DNA of 64,000 nucleotides from an uncultured Clostridia bacterium (GCA_945863885.1 CAMAZY010000001.1:118731-182730), one strand, 5' to 3'; shown: positions 44,352-53,117, counted from the first letter of the stretch. Program-made: numbers and translations. The notes: generated by a model from the letters alone, not told the origin.

Positions 44352-44654
44352 TCATTCGGTGTAATCCACACTTGCTCTGTCCTCTCTTACGAGAGAAACA
44401 TAAGACGAAATCGCTTTATGTTCCGGATGGACACGGTAGCGTTCAACATCGTCAAGCGAGTCAAAGGTGCTGATCAGGACTGCATCATACATCCCCTCTT
44501 TCGGGTTTTCGTTCAGTCGCACCTCCATTGAACGGATGAAGTCAATTTTTTCGGGAAGCTTCAAGAGCATCGATCTGACAAGCTCAAGGTTTTCTTCCTT
44601 GGTTCTCCCCTGGGCAAACTCCTTGAATTTCCACATAACTATGTGCTTTACCAT
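44352..44654 (-). CDS. Dabb (stress-responsive A/B barrel) domain protein
   Basis: A 100-residue single-domain protein: MVKHIVMWKFKEFAQGRT, NPKEGMYDAVLISTFDSLDDVERYRVHPEHKAI. Dabb proteins form dimeric ferredoxin-like barrels; roles range from stress response to small-molecule enzymes, so no activity is assigned. It lies 20 bp after the DHHW protein gene and is probably co-transcribed with it. Confidence 0.88.
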   Translation of the reverse strand: MVKHIVMWKFKEFAQGRTKEENLELVRSMLLKLPEKIDFIRSMEVRLNENPKEGMYDAVLISTFDSLDDVERYRVHPEHKAISSYVSLVREDRASVDYTE

Positions 44655-44674
44655 ATTTCTATTCTCCTTTTCTC

Positions 44675-46033
44675 TTAATAGTCGATAACTCTCATTCGTT
44701 CAATCAACGTGTCGCTTCTGACAGCGGAGGCGTTATTGATAAATAAAACGTCATCAATTTTATTTTGCTTGGCAAAGGTGATAATTCCCTTTTTATAATA
44801 CCGGTAATCAATCACATAGACCTTTTTATACTTTCCGACAAGGAACGGAATCATAGCGTTTCCGAAGCTTTCCTTGATAACAAGGCAGGTTTTCCCTTTT
44901 TCCTTTGAAAGATTTTCAATTACCGTAAACGGATTGTCGCTTCCGGCAAAGGAATTATACTTTTCGGAAATCGGATAATTGCTGACATCGTGCACAAGCT
45001 CCCAGTTGAAGCTCTTTCCCTGCGTGTTGGTAAAGGTGAGGCTGGATTTATACGGAGGAAGATAGGCAATCAACTCATCGGGATTCTTTTTCATCGCCGA
45101 ATTATTGGTATCGCCGTAAAACGAACCGAGGAAGTCGCCGTAGCTGACCTTTTCATATTTTTCAAGGCTCATCGGCTTATATCCGGCGGTTTCGCAGAAT
45201 TTAGCATAGGCATAATAGGCGCCTAACGCCGTCCAATGATGATCGGTCCGGAAATAGACATACTCGTCCCGGTGCATACGAAGCTGCGTATAAAGATCAA
45301 CGGACTTTGCCCCGGTGTTCAGCGAGTCATAAATATACTTTGCCACCTCGGACTGATCGCAGGAATTGATGCCCTTACGCACATTATCCGACATCGTGAT
45401 ATCCATGCTCGTCGGAACGACCATACAGTAAACGTTTGAAACACCTTTGAGCTGTTGTGCGGTTTTGTTGATAATGCCGACGTATTTATCGGCAACGCCC
45501 TGATGGAAGGAACAGTATTCATAGCCGGTGTCGCCGATTACCAATATACCGCCGAGCGTTTGCGTGACGTCATTGATCTGATCGGGAACCGTCGGCTCCG
45601 TCTGTTTTTCGGTGGTTTCGGAGGGCTCTTTGTTACCCGATTCCGCTTCGGTGGTTTTTTCGGAAGATGCCTGGGGAACCGTCTGAACCGCCATATCGTT
45701 CAGCCCGTAAATTTTGTCTCCAACACCCCGAAGCTCGGAAAGCTTGCTGTTTGCGGATATAAGCCTTTCCCGGAACGGAAACGTATCGGCAAACCAGGTG
45801 TCGATATCTTTAAAATAGCTGCCGCTGACAAGTGCGCTGACAGAAAACTTTGGAAAGGACGCAAGTTCTCTTTTTTCGAACTCGGAATAAGTCGGACGAA
45901 GCGGTATGATAAGAGAAAACAGCATGCCGAGCGTCAGACACAGAAAAAACAGTCCGGGAAGCAGCGATTTTGAAAGCTTTATGTATTTTTTGACCCCTTT
46001 GATAAAACGTTTCGGGTATTTTTTCTTTTTCAT
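44675..46033 (-). CDS. DHHW/AlgX-like protein (polymer O-acylation partner)
   Basis: A 452-residue membrane-anchored protein: basic N-terminus, one helix (LPGLFFLCLTLGMLFSLIIPL), a low-complexity Thr/Glu/Ser segment (about 120-150), and an SGNH-like extracellular domain with GDTGYEY, VPTSMDI and the TDHHWT motif (about 275) plus KESFGNAMIPFL. DHHW proteins accompany MBOAT acyltransferases and are thought to transfer acyl groups to surface polymers. It is 20 bp downstream of the MBOAT gene. Confidence 0.87.
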   Translation of the reverse strand: MKKKKYPKRFIKGVKKYIKLSKSLLPGLFFLCLTLGMLFSLIIPLRPTYSEFEKRELASFPKFSVSALVSGSYFKDIDTWFADTFPFRERLISANSKLSELRGVGDKIYGLNDMAVQTVPQASSEKTTEAESGNKEPSETTEKQTEPTVPDQINDVTQTLGGILVIGDTGYEYCSFHQGVADKYVGIINKTAQQLKGVSNVYCMVVPTSMDITMSDNVRKGINSCDQSEVAKYIYDSLNTGAKSVDLYTQLRMHRDEYVYFRTDHHWTALGAYYAYAKFCETAGYKPMSLEKYEKVSYGDFLGSFYGDTNNSAMKKNPDELIAYLPPYKSSLTFTNTQGKSFNWELVHDVSNYPISEKYNSFAGSDNPFTVIENLSKEKGKTCLVIKESFGNAMIPFLVGKYKKVYVIDYRYYKKGIITFAKQNKIDDVLFINNASAVRSDTLIERMRVIDY

Positions 46034-46053
46034 TTCCTGTCACTCTCCTTTCG

Positions 46054-47526
46054 TCAGAATTGGAAATACAAAAACGGATTGTAGCTGTCACCGACAAGGG
46101 ACATGGTCGAAAGAATCAGCAACGCAACCGGAACAATAATTTTTCGTGTCACATTGAAAACAGCCGCATACGGGTTCGTTTTTGAAACGGAATTTAAAAG
46201 CTTTCCGACATATTTGACAACCGGCGTTGCGGCAATAATTGCTACGATCAGGAAGAAAATGTTGTTCTTCACCAAGGCGGAAATTTCAAAGCTTGTAAAG
46301 CCGTTCGCATTCAGACCGAACATTCCTTTAAGCACTGTCCCGACAAAGCCGAGATTCCGGAATCGGAAAAGCACCCAGCCGAAATAAACGATTACAAGAA
46401 GATAGATATGCGAAACGGCGGGCGGCGCTTTTTTCAGCTTTTCGCCGAGGAAAAGCCGTTCCAGAACGAGGAATACAAAGAAGTAAAGACCCCACAAAAC
46501 AAAGTTCCAGCTTGCGCCGTGCCAGAGTCCGGTAAGCGCCCAGACAACAAACATATTGAAAATCGTTCTTGCCATGCCTTTTCGGTTTCCGCCGAGGGGT
46601 ATGTAAACATAGTCACGGAAAAATGAGCCTAACGACATATGCCAGCGGCGCCAGAATTCACCGACGCTCTTTGACATATACGGATAATCGAAGTTTTCTT
46701 TATAATGGAAGCCGATCATCTGTCCCATGCCGATTGCCATATCGGAATAAGCGGAAAAGTCAAGATAAATCTGAAGCATATACATCAGCACACCGAACCA
46801 AAGACCCAAAGCCGGTCTTGACTGCAAAAGGGCAAGATTTTTTTCGTAGTCGGCAGCAACCGCAAGCGCCGAATCCGAAAGAAGAACCATATCGGCGATT
46901 TCGCCGCAGACATTCGCAAGCAAGGCTTTTTTGCCTAAGCCGACGGCAAAACGGGTTATGCCTTTTGAAATCTGATTCAGGTCGGTTTTCCGGCTGACGA
47001 TCTCACGGCATACGTCCTGATACCGGACAATGGGGCCTGCGATGCACTGATGGAAAAGGCTTGCATACAAAAGAACATAGGTAAAATCCTTTTGCGCTTC
47101 GACTTCGCCCCGATAAACATCGACAACATAGGATAAAAGCTGAAACGTATAAAACGAAATACCGATCGGTAGCGCAATCTGCATAACCTCAAACTGTGCT
47201 CCGGTAATATTTTTTACGTTTCCGAGAATGAAAGTCAGATACTTGAAAATACAAAGCAAGCCAAGATCAACGGCAACCGCACCGATCAGTGCCAGCTTCG
47301 CTTTCTTCTTATCCTTTCGGTTCTTTTCGATTGCCAGAGCCAGAACGTAGTCTGCAAAGGCTTCGGCAATCAGGATAAAAACATATTTCGGTTCTCCCCA
47401 AGCGTAAAAGAACAGGGAAAAACAAAGCAGTACGATATTTTTCGCCTTTATATCCTTTGCCAAAAAGTAAGCAATCAGACTCAGCGGCAAAAACATATAA
47501 ATAAAAAACAAGTTTGAAAATACCAT
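46054..47526 (-). CDS. MBOAT family O-acyltransferase (AlgI/DltB/PatA-like)
   Basis: A 490-residue protein with about 11 transmembrane helices. Conserved features: PIGISFYTFQLLSYVVDVYRGE, the motif YSDMAIGMGQMIGFHYKENFDYPY, FWRRWHMSLGSFFRDYVYIPLGGNRKG, and the catalytic His in WALTGLWHGASWNFV. It passes acyl (usually acetyl) groups across the membrane for modification of a surface polysaccharide or other polymer by the neighbouring DHHW protein. The polymer is not identified by neighbours. Confidence 0.95.
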   Translation of the reverse strand: MVFSNLFFIYMFLPLSLIAYFLAKDIKAKNIVLLCFSLFFYAWGEPKYVFILIAEAFADYVLALAIEKNRKDKKKAKLALIGAVAVDLGLLCIFKYLTFILGNVKNITGAQFEVMQIALPIGISFYTFQLLSYVVDVYRGEVEAQKDFTYVLLYASLFHQCIAGPIVRYQDVCREIVSRKTDLNQISKGITRFAVGLGKKALLANVCGEIADMVLLSDSALAVAADYEKNLALLQSRPALGLWFGVLMYMLQIYLDFSAYSDMAIGMGQMIGFHYKENFDYPYMSKSVGEFWRRWHMSLGSFFRDYVYIPLGGNRKGMARTIFNMFVVWALTGLWHGASWNFVLWGLYFFVFLVLERLFLGEKLKKAPPAVSHIYLLVIVYFGWVLFRFRNLGFVGTVLKGMFGLNANGFTSFEISALVKNNIFFLIVAIIAATPVVKYVGKLLNSVSKTNPYAAVFNVTRKIIVPVALLILSTMSLVGDSYNPFLYFQF

Positions 47527-47683
47527 TTTTCTCCTCCGTGAAGCAGTATCAAACCACTGAAAAAAACTATAAAAGCAATATACACTAAACGGTCGTTTTT
47601 TTAATGCCTGTATAGAATATTCAGCCTTTTTAACGGTTATTTTTTAATTCTAAGGCAAACATATACAGTTCAGCTGCCGCTCC

Positions 47684-48913
47684 CTATGCATGAAAACCGG
47701 AAAAGCCGATATTTTCTCTATGCGTTCCGGGAACCATCATCGTATTCGCCCGAAAGACAGCATTATAGCCGTATTTTTCTCTAATCGTAAAAATCTGGTT
47801 TTCGAGCCGTTCCAGCTTTTCGGTTTTCACGACATCACTGAAAAGGCTGTATTGGAAGCTGCATTTTTCACCGACAAGGCCCGCCGCCCGGATACCGACA
47901 GAACGGATAGGATCCTGCCACTGCCAAAGCTCACGAAAAAGCTGAAGCCCCGAGGAAAAAAGCTTTTGAACGAGTCTTGTCGGCTCGTCAAGTACACACT
48001 GCTTTTCCCGGGTGACGAGAGAAGTGTCTCTGACGCTGATCTGAACAAGGGTCGCAAACGCACCGTTTTCCCGAAGGCTTCTTGCCACCTTATCGGCAAG
48101 ATAAAGCAGGACGCTTTTCACCTGCTCCTCATTTACAAGGTCACAGCGACAGGTCATACTTCTTCCGAAGCTTTTCGCCGCCGGCATCATCGACTGTGAC
48201 AGCACGGGCGAATTGTTCAGCCCCTTTGCGTTCCGGCAAAGTTCAAGCCCTGCCTTCCCAAAAAGCAAAGAAAGCTCTTTTTCATCACAGGCGGCAAGCT
48301 CACCCAAGGTATAGACACCGATTGAATTGAGGCTTTTCTTCGTGGACCGCCCCACTCCGATCATTTCTTCGATTTTCAGCGGCCAGACAATTTCACGGAA
48401 TCTGTCCTTCGGAATCACGGTGACGGCGTCGGGCTTTTTCAGATCGGAGCCGAGCTTTGCAAAAATTTTATTGAAGCTGACGCCGACGGAAATCGTCAGT
48501 CCGACCTCTTTTTTTACCCTGCGGCGAAGCGTTTCGGCTATTTTTTCTCCGCTTCCGAAAAGCCGCAAGCTCCCCGTCACGTCAAGCCAGCATTCATCGA
48601 TCCCAAACGGCTCGACAAGGTCGGTATATTCTTCATAGATTTTCCGCACCAGAGACGAAAAACGAAGATATTCGTCATAATGCGGTTCGACAATCACAAG
48701 CTCGGGGCAAAGAAGCTTCGCCTCCCAAACAGGCTGAGCGGTTTTCACGCCGTATTTTTTCGCTTCCTCGTTTTTGGCAAGCACAATCCCGTGGCGTTCT
48801 TCAACGCTTCCGCAAACCGCCATCGGTACGTTTTGAAACTCCGGGTGATGAAAGCATTCAACCGAAGCAAAAAAGTTATTCAGATCACAATGGAGAATGG
48901 TGCGTTCCGACAC
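47684..48913 (-). CDS. dinB: DNA polymerase IV (Y family)
   Basis: A 409-residue translesion polymerase: ILHCDLNNFFASVE (catalytic Asp), GIDECWLDVTGS (catalytic Asp-Glu), SVGVSFNKIFAKLGSDLKKPD and a C-terminal little-finger domain. The length and SVEERHGIVLAKNEEAKKYGV fit DinB. The start is GTG 48913, with AAGGCGG upstream; the longer open frame passes through the promoter. The promoter is decorated with LexA-like boxes, so SOS induction is expected. Confidence 0.94.
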   Translation of the reverse strand: MSERTILHCDLNNFFASVECFHHPEFQNVPMAVCGSVEERHGIVLAKNEEAKKYGVKTAQPVWEAKLLCPELVIVEPHYDEYLRFSSLVRKIYEEYTDLVEPFGIDECWLDVTGSLRLFGSGEKIAETLRRRVKKEVGLTISVGVSFNKIFAKLGSDLKKPDAVTVIPKDRFREIVWPLKIEEMIGVGRSTKKSLNSIGVYTLGELAACDEKELSLLFGKAGLELCRNAKGLNNSPVLSQSMMPAAKSFGRSMTCRCDLVNEEQVKSVLLYLADKVARSLRENGAFATLVQISVRDTSLVTREKQCVLDEPTRLVQKLFSSGLQLFRELWQWQDPIRSVGIRAAGLVGEKCSFQYSLFSDVVKTEKLERLENQIFTIREKYGYNAVFRANTMMVPGTHRENIGFSGFHA

Positions 48914-48929
48914 AAAAGCCGCCTTCTTT

Positions 48930-48998
48930 CGAACATTTGTTTGTTTTAGTATAGCACAAATGTTCGAACTTGTAAAGAGAAAATCGTACAAATGTTCG
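48930..48998 (-). promoter_or_regulatory. dinB promoter with three LexA-like boxes
   Basis: Minus strand TTTACA (48971-48976), 17-nt spacer, TATACT (48948-48953). CGAACATTTG occurs on the plus strand at 48930 (CGAACATTTGTTTG, close to the Gram-positive LexA consensus) and, in minus-strand orientation, at 48954-48966 inside the spacer and at 48986-48998 upstream of the -35. All three share CGAACATTTGT. Confidence 0.8.
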
Positions 48999-49168
48999 GT
49001 TTGGTTCAAGAAATAGTCGGCAACTGACAGAGCACAATGGAAGTACAGGAATGAGGAACGTCAGGGAAGAATAAGCTAAATTTTAGTTTGTCGGTCGCCG
49101 GGCGACACCAATGCCGGGGTACACGGTGCTTGATTGAAAGCTGAGTGCCCGAGCCGTCAGCTGAACTA

Positions 49169-49780
49169 TAAATTTTAGTTTAGCAGTGTAAAGGTTAGTC
49201 TGTTCTTTTTGTGTTTAATTTGTTCTATATCTTTACTTTTGCGCTAATGCCGCACGGGCACTTACTTTCTTTCAGTCACGAAAGAAAGTAAGCAAAGAAG
49301 CTCTTTTAAGAGCGCATTTTCTCAGCCGAGTTTTTTCTCGCCTTGAGGGCGAGGAAAAAACTGCGGGTCGAAAATGCTATTGGGACTCTGTTCTATCGCC
49401 CCATATCCTTTGGAGTCAGGCATGGTGGGATAAAATTGAAAGGTACTAAGTTCTCTAACGGCTTTTTCTGTGTCGGTCAGATAGCGCCCCTCAATGCCCG
49501 ACGTGCTGTCGGTTTAGTTTTGCTCTTTTTGTAACTCTGCTTTCAGTTGACAGAAAAGCTTGAAATATACTGCAAGAAATCAGGAGAGAACTAACCATTC
49601 TCAACACAAAAAGTGCGACCACCCTTAGTGTTGTCCCTCTACGAAAAGCGTTCTTTGCTTACTTTCTGACGCTTCGGTCAGAAAGTAAGTGCCCGCGCGG
49701 CATTAGCGCAAGGTAAAGATATAGAACAAGTTAAAACCAAAAAGAACAGACTAACCTTTACATAGTTAAACTAAAATTTA
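49169..49780. mobile_element. 612-bp fold-back (MITE-like) element
   Basis: The left arm (49169-49299) and the reverse complement of the right arm (49651-49780) match almost continuously for about 130 nt, beginning TAAATTTTAGTTTA and including TGTAAAGGTTAGTCTGTTC, GCGCTAATGCCGC and GGGCACTTACTTTC. Each arm carries its own hairpin closed by CTTACTTTC/GAAAGTAAG. The 350-bp centre has a further hairpin (about 49331-49360) and no credible gene. A third AAATTTTAGTTT lies outside at about 49078. No transposase is present, so this would be non-autonomous. Confidence 0.72.
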
Positions 49781-49844
49781 TCTACTTATCGAAAAACTTC
49801 AGACATTTCGATAAGAATTTACAATCAGCAAGCTTTCCGGCAAA

Positions 49845-49877
49845 GAAAAAGCCGTTCCGAGGGGGAACAGCTTTTTG
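49845..49877 (-). terminator. Terminator downstream of rbgA
   Basis: Hairpin GCCGTTCC / GGAACAGC with one mismatch and a short G-rich loop, flanked by A5 and T5 so it can work in both directions. A close relative of this hairpin sits in the repeat at 56789-56813. Confidence 0.65.
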
Positions 49878-49907
49878 TTATTCACTTATACACCCGCGAC
49901 CGCAATG

Positions 49908-49987
49908 TGCCGTAGGCATATATCATGCGGCGAAGCCGTATTTCATAGTGCGAAGCGCTATTTCACACGCCGTCAGGCGTATATCAT
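49908..49987. repeat. Array of four small hairpins with constant linkers
   Basis: Successive stems TGCC-GTA-GGCA, CGGC-GAA-GCCG, AGTGC-GAA-GCGCT and ACGCC-GTCA-GGCGT are joined by a 7-nt linker reading ATATCAT or ATTTCAT/C. Stem sequences differ but pairing is kept, including one G-T wobble. The last linker contains the rbgA stop codon. A second array of the same design lies at 61667-61829. Confidence 0.75.
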
Positions 49988-50865
49988 TTATATAGTTCCG
50001 GTTTTTCAAACGAAATCCGCCCGAGCTTTCCTGCCCGGTATTCGTCAAGCAGCATAACCGAAGCTCTTTCGTAGTCATACTCACCGCCCCTAAGCAGCAT
50101 GCCTCTCTTTTGGGCGATAAACTCGAGCACCTCATAGCTTTGCGCCAAAGCGACCGCCTCACGGTCAAGCTTGTACCGCTCGCAAAGCAGGTCAATATAG
50201 TCGCTTTTGAGCACCTCAAGAAGCCGGCACGCCATGGTTTCGCTGTCGGTGACCTCGTCCTTGACCGAGCCGATAAACGCAAGCTTGTCGCCGACCTTCG
50301 GATCGTCAAACTTCGGCCAAAGCACACCCGGTGTGTCAAGCAGTTCGATTCCGTTGCCGATTGTGAACCATTGATTGTGTCGGGTGACACCGGGCTTGTC
50401 CGCAACTTTGGCACGGCTTTTACCCGCCATACGGTTGATAAACGAGGACTTACCGGTATTCGGAATTCCGACAACCATCACACGAAGTGCCTTACCCGGC
50501 ATACCCTTTTCTTCGTTTTGCTTGATTTTGTCGGCAAGCACACGGCGCACAAGCGGATGATAGGCTGACAGTCCCTTTCCGCTGCGGCAATCAACGGCAA
50601 GCGCATTCTGACCGTGCACCTTGAAGTATTCAATCCATTCCTGCGTGGTTTTGCTGTCCGCCATGTCGCACTTATTCAAAAGCACGATTCTCGGCTTTTT
50701 GCCTGTCAGCTCGTCAAGCTCGGGATTCCGGCTTGCAAGCGGGATTCTTGCGTCAAGAAGCTCGGTAACGGCGTCAACAAGCGGCAGGCTTTCCTTGATG
50801 AGCCGTCTTGTTTTCGCCATGTGACCGGGGAACCACTGAACGGTTTGTTTTTGGGAATCAGACAT
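49984..50865 (-). CDS. rbgA: Ribosome biogenesis GTPase RbgA (YlqF)
   Basis: A 293-residue circularly permuted GTPase required for late 50S assembly. Motif order G4-G5-G1-G3: LLNKCDM precedes GIPNTGKSSFINRM and DTPGVLWPKF, as expected. N-terminal QWFPGHMAKTRRLI is diagnostic. The start at 50865 has a perfect GGAGG; the longer frame runs into a palindromic repeat. It follows rplS and lepB in the usual Firmicutes order. Its stop codon lies inside the hairpin array. Confidence 0.96.
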   Translation of the reverse strand: MSDSQKQTVQWFPGHMAKTRRLIKESLPLVDAVTELLDARIPLASRNPELDELTGKKPRIVLLNKCDMADSKTTQEWIEYFKVHGQNALAVDCRSGKGLSAYHPLVRRVLADKIKQNEEKGMPGKALRVMVVGIPNTGKSSFINRMAGKSRAKVADKPGVTRHNQWFTIGNGIELLDTPGVLWPKFDDPKVGDKLAFIGSVKDEVTDSETMACRLLEVLKSDYIDLLCERYKLDREAVALAQSYEVLEFIAQKRGMLLRGGEYDYERASVMLLDEYRAGKLGRISFEKPELYK

Positions 50866-51168
50866 AGAAACCTCCTTACAATGCGTAATGCGTAATTGCG
50901 CCAAAGACTGAGACGACAATAAGCTTCTTTCCGCAAAATGAAATGCATATTATGATTATTTATCAAATTTTCATGTTTTGCGTCTTGGTAATTGAAATTA
51001 AAAGACGAATGATTTCCTGACAGTCGGCATAAATACGGTTTGTTTATACATCGTATCTCCGCTTATTAAAATTTGATTATTAAAATCAGACTGACCGATA
51101 GTACGATCAGTCTGAAATCTTTTGTTTAGAAGAGAGTAAAATTCAGACAAATTACGCATTACGCATTG
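50866..51168. repeat. Intergenic segment bracketed by 20-bp perfect inverted repeats
   Basis: ACAATGCGTAATGCGTAATT at 50878-50897 is the exact reverse complement of 51150-51169. The latter touches the lepB stop codon; the former precedes the rbgA ribosome binding site. The 250 bp between is AT-rich, with a hairpin at 51086-51115 and no gene. Related ATTACGCATTACG strings occur at about 16565 and 56893. Confidence 0.72.
51086..51115 (-). terminator. Probable terminator of lepB
   Basis: Perfect 9-bp stem TCAGACTGA / TCAGTCTGA with a 12-nt loop; the minus-strand tail is ATTTTAATAATC, a modest T tract. It lies in the gap between lepB and rbgA. Confidence 0.55.
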
Positions 51169-51777
51169 TTATCTCACTTTCCATTCTTTCGGTGAGTTGA
51201 ATTTCAGCTTGCCGGTGTATTCGTCAACCGAAAACAGCTTATATTTGACAACGCCCATGATATAGCGTTCGTCAATAAAGCCGATTTTTTCCGAGCGGCT
51301 GTCGGTCGAGCCCTGTCGGTTGTCGCCCATGACAAACACACAGCCCTCCGGAACGGTTACGGGGAATTCCACGCCCTCACTGTTGAGCGTTTCGTTGTTG
51401 ATATACGGTTCATCGAGCACCTTTCCGTCCACGCTTACCTCGCCGGTGGAAAAGTCAATGTCAACCTTTTGGTTTTCCGTGGCAATAATACGCTTGACAA
51501 TCGGCTCGTCAAACCAGTTCGGCTGGGTAATAATCACAACCTGACCGTAGGACGGATTGCTGTCATAAGCGGAAACCATCAGCCAATCGTTATCGTGGAG
51601 CGTCGGAACCATAGAAGACCCGACAACGCCGACGACACGGAACACAAAGGTGAACAACAGCATGATGGTAACAATCGCCGAAGCCAGAACCGAAGCGATA
51701 TCATAAAAATTGATGATGACTTTATCTTTAAAGGTCTGTTCTTTTTTATCCTTTTTATCAAGATCGGGCTGCATCAT
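51169..51777 (-). CDS. lepB: Signal peptidase I
   Basis: A 202-residue type I signal peptidase with a single N-terminal anchor (about 24-50; ASVLASAIVTIMLLFTFVFRVV), catalytic Ser in VVGSSMVPTL and catalytic Lys in EPIVKRIIATENQKVDID, and the box GDNRQGSTDSR near the C-terminus. It removes signal peptides on the outer face of the membrane. It lies between rplS and rbgA. Confidence 0.96.
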   Translation of the reverse strand: MMQPDLDKKDKKEQTFKDKVIINFYDIASVLASAIVTIMLLFTFVFRVVGVVGSSMVPTLHDNDWLMVSAYDSNPSYGQVVIITQPNWFDEPIVKRIIATENQKVDIDFSTGEVSVDGKVLDEPYINNETLNSEGVEFPVTVPEGCVFVMGDNRQGSTDSRSEKIGFIDERYIMGVVKYKLFSVDEYTGKLKFNSPKEWKVR

Positions 51778-51906
51778 TTATCATCTCCACAGGGATTTTT
51801 TTCATTGTAAAATTGATAGCTTAAATATGCTTTAACAAGCAAAAAAAGCTTTTCACAAATACAAAGAGGGAGCAGTCTGCTCCCTTTATCTTTGTTGTTT
51901 CGCAAA

Positions 51907-52251
51907 TCAGCCGAGCTTTTCCTTAACCTTTGCTGACTTACCGACTCTGTCGCGGAGATAGTAAAGCTTGCTTCTGCGAACCTTACCTTCTCTTATAACC
52001 TCAACCTTTGCAACGTTGGGAGAGTGTACGGGGAATACTCTTTCAATGCCGACACCGTAGGAAACACGGCGTACGGTAAAGGTTGAAGAGATCCCGCTAC
52101 CTCTCTTGGCGATGACGGTGCCTTCAAAGACCTGGATTCTTTCTCTGTTGCCTTCACGGATCTTAACGTGAACACGAACAGTGCTGCCGATGTTAAGCTC
52201 GGGAGCGTCAGCCTTGAGGCTTGCGTCAGAGATGAGTTTGAGTTTGTCCAT
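51907..52251 (-). CDS. rplS: 50S ribosomal protein L19
   Basis: A 114-residue L19: [58 protein letters not shown] and [19 protein letters not shown]. Standard length and strong GGAGG site. It heads the rplS-lepB-rbgA group. Confidence 0.98.
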   Translation of the reverse strand: MDKLKLISDASLKADAPELNIGSTVRVHVKIREGNRERIQVFEGTVIAKRGSGISSTFTVRRVSYGVGIERVFPVHSPNVAKVEVIREGKVRRSKLYYLRDRVGKSAKVKEKLG

Positions 52252-52404
52252 TGGTTTTTCCTCCTAAATTCGCCACGTTCGTGCCGCTTAAGCAGACGAG
52301 AGTCGAACCCGATACGCCTGATCAACAACAGCAGAGGACCGCTTTATAATTACTGACTGAATTCAGCCGGCATCAAACCTACCCGTAACGGGTCTGTACA
52401 AATG
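52252..52404 (-). promoter_or_regulatory. Leader of rplS (possible L19 autoregulatory leader)
   Basis: An untranslated leader of about 150 nt with several short pairings (for example CCCGTTACGGG near 52383-52393). L19 leaders are known in Firmicutes at this position; the identity here rests on context and size only. Confidence 0.45.
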
Positions 52405-52410
52405 CCTAAG

Positions 52411-52439
52411 TATTTTATCACAACAAAACGGAATTTGCA
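52411..52439 (-). promoter_or_regulatory. Promoter of rplS
   Basis: Minus strand TTGCAA (52434-52439), 17-nt spacer, TAAAAT (52411-52416). Confidence 0.68.
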
Positions 52440-52454
52440 AGAGTTTTTTGAAAA

Positions 52455-53117
52455 TTATTTGAACTCGGTTAAATCCGACATCAGAAGCCGCTTTCTCGTA
52501 ATCAGACAGACCGCTTCCGGGACTTCTTTTCCGATTAAGTCCGCAAGAAGCGAGGGATTGACATTCGTCTTGCTACCCGCCGGAAGTCTTACAAAAAGCC
52601 GCACGCCGCTTTCGGTATCGGTGATTGCCGGGTCGAAGATCAGCGGCTTTAAATCAAGCTCTTTCATCACCTTTTTATGCCCTTTTTTGCCGAGCTTCTG
52701 AATGATGATTTCGTCTTGTGAAAGGAGACTGTTTATTGCTTCTTTCATTTTTTCACGGTCAAAGTCACCGTCAAAATCAAGCGTAAATTCACCGTAAGCA
52801 ATTTCTTTCGGGTCGAAAACCGGCTCCGTTACAGCCGTCACATGAATTCCGTCGGGCATGGCGGCTGTAAGCTTTCCGAGAATTTCGCTGTCTGTGATGT
52901 CCCCTTCGATTTTGATATCCATCGACTCGCATTCGCTTTCCATACCGAGAGACAGCGGCAAAGAAAACGTCATGTACGGGTGAGGATTGAAGCCCTCGGT
53001 ATACCACAGCGGAATTTCGCTTCTCCGGATCGCTCTTGTCACCGTCCGCATTAAATCAAGGTGCGAAATATAGCGGATCATGCCTTTTTTCTCAAACCAT
53101 ATTCTTACTAAGCGCAT
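52455..53117 (-). CDS. TIGR03936 / DUF2344 radical SAM-linked protein
   Basis: A 220-residue protein beginning MRLVRIWFEKKGMIRYISHLDLMRTVTRAIRRSEIP, the typical start of DUF2344 proteins; YTEGFNPHPYMTFSLPLSLGMESECE follows. Members are always linked to, or fused with, the upstream radical SAM type found here. The start at 53117 has GGAGG and lies inside the end of the upstream gene (26-bp overlap). Function unknown; an RNA- or ribosome-related role is often assumed. Confidence 0.9.
   Translation of the reverse strand: MRLVRIWFEKKGMIRYISHLDLMRTVTRAIRRSEIPLWYTEGFNPHPYMTFSLPLSLGMESECESMDIKIEGDITDSEILGKLTAAMPDGIHVTAVTEPVFDPKEIAYGEFTLDFDGDFDREKMKEAINSLLSQDEIIIQKLGKKGHKKVMKELDLKPLIFDPAITDTESGVRLFVRLPAGSKTNVNPSLLADLIGKEVPEAVCLITRKRLLMSDLTEFK

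Noticed and set aside
49343..49534. 63-codon plus-strand frame in the centre of the fold-back element
   Set aside because: No ribosome binding site and an unconvincing composition; it lies within repeat DNA and is better explained as chance.
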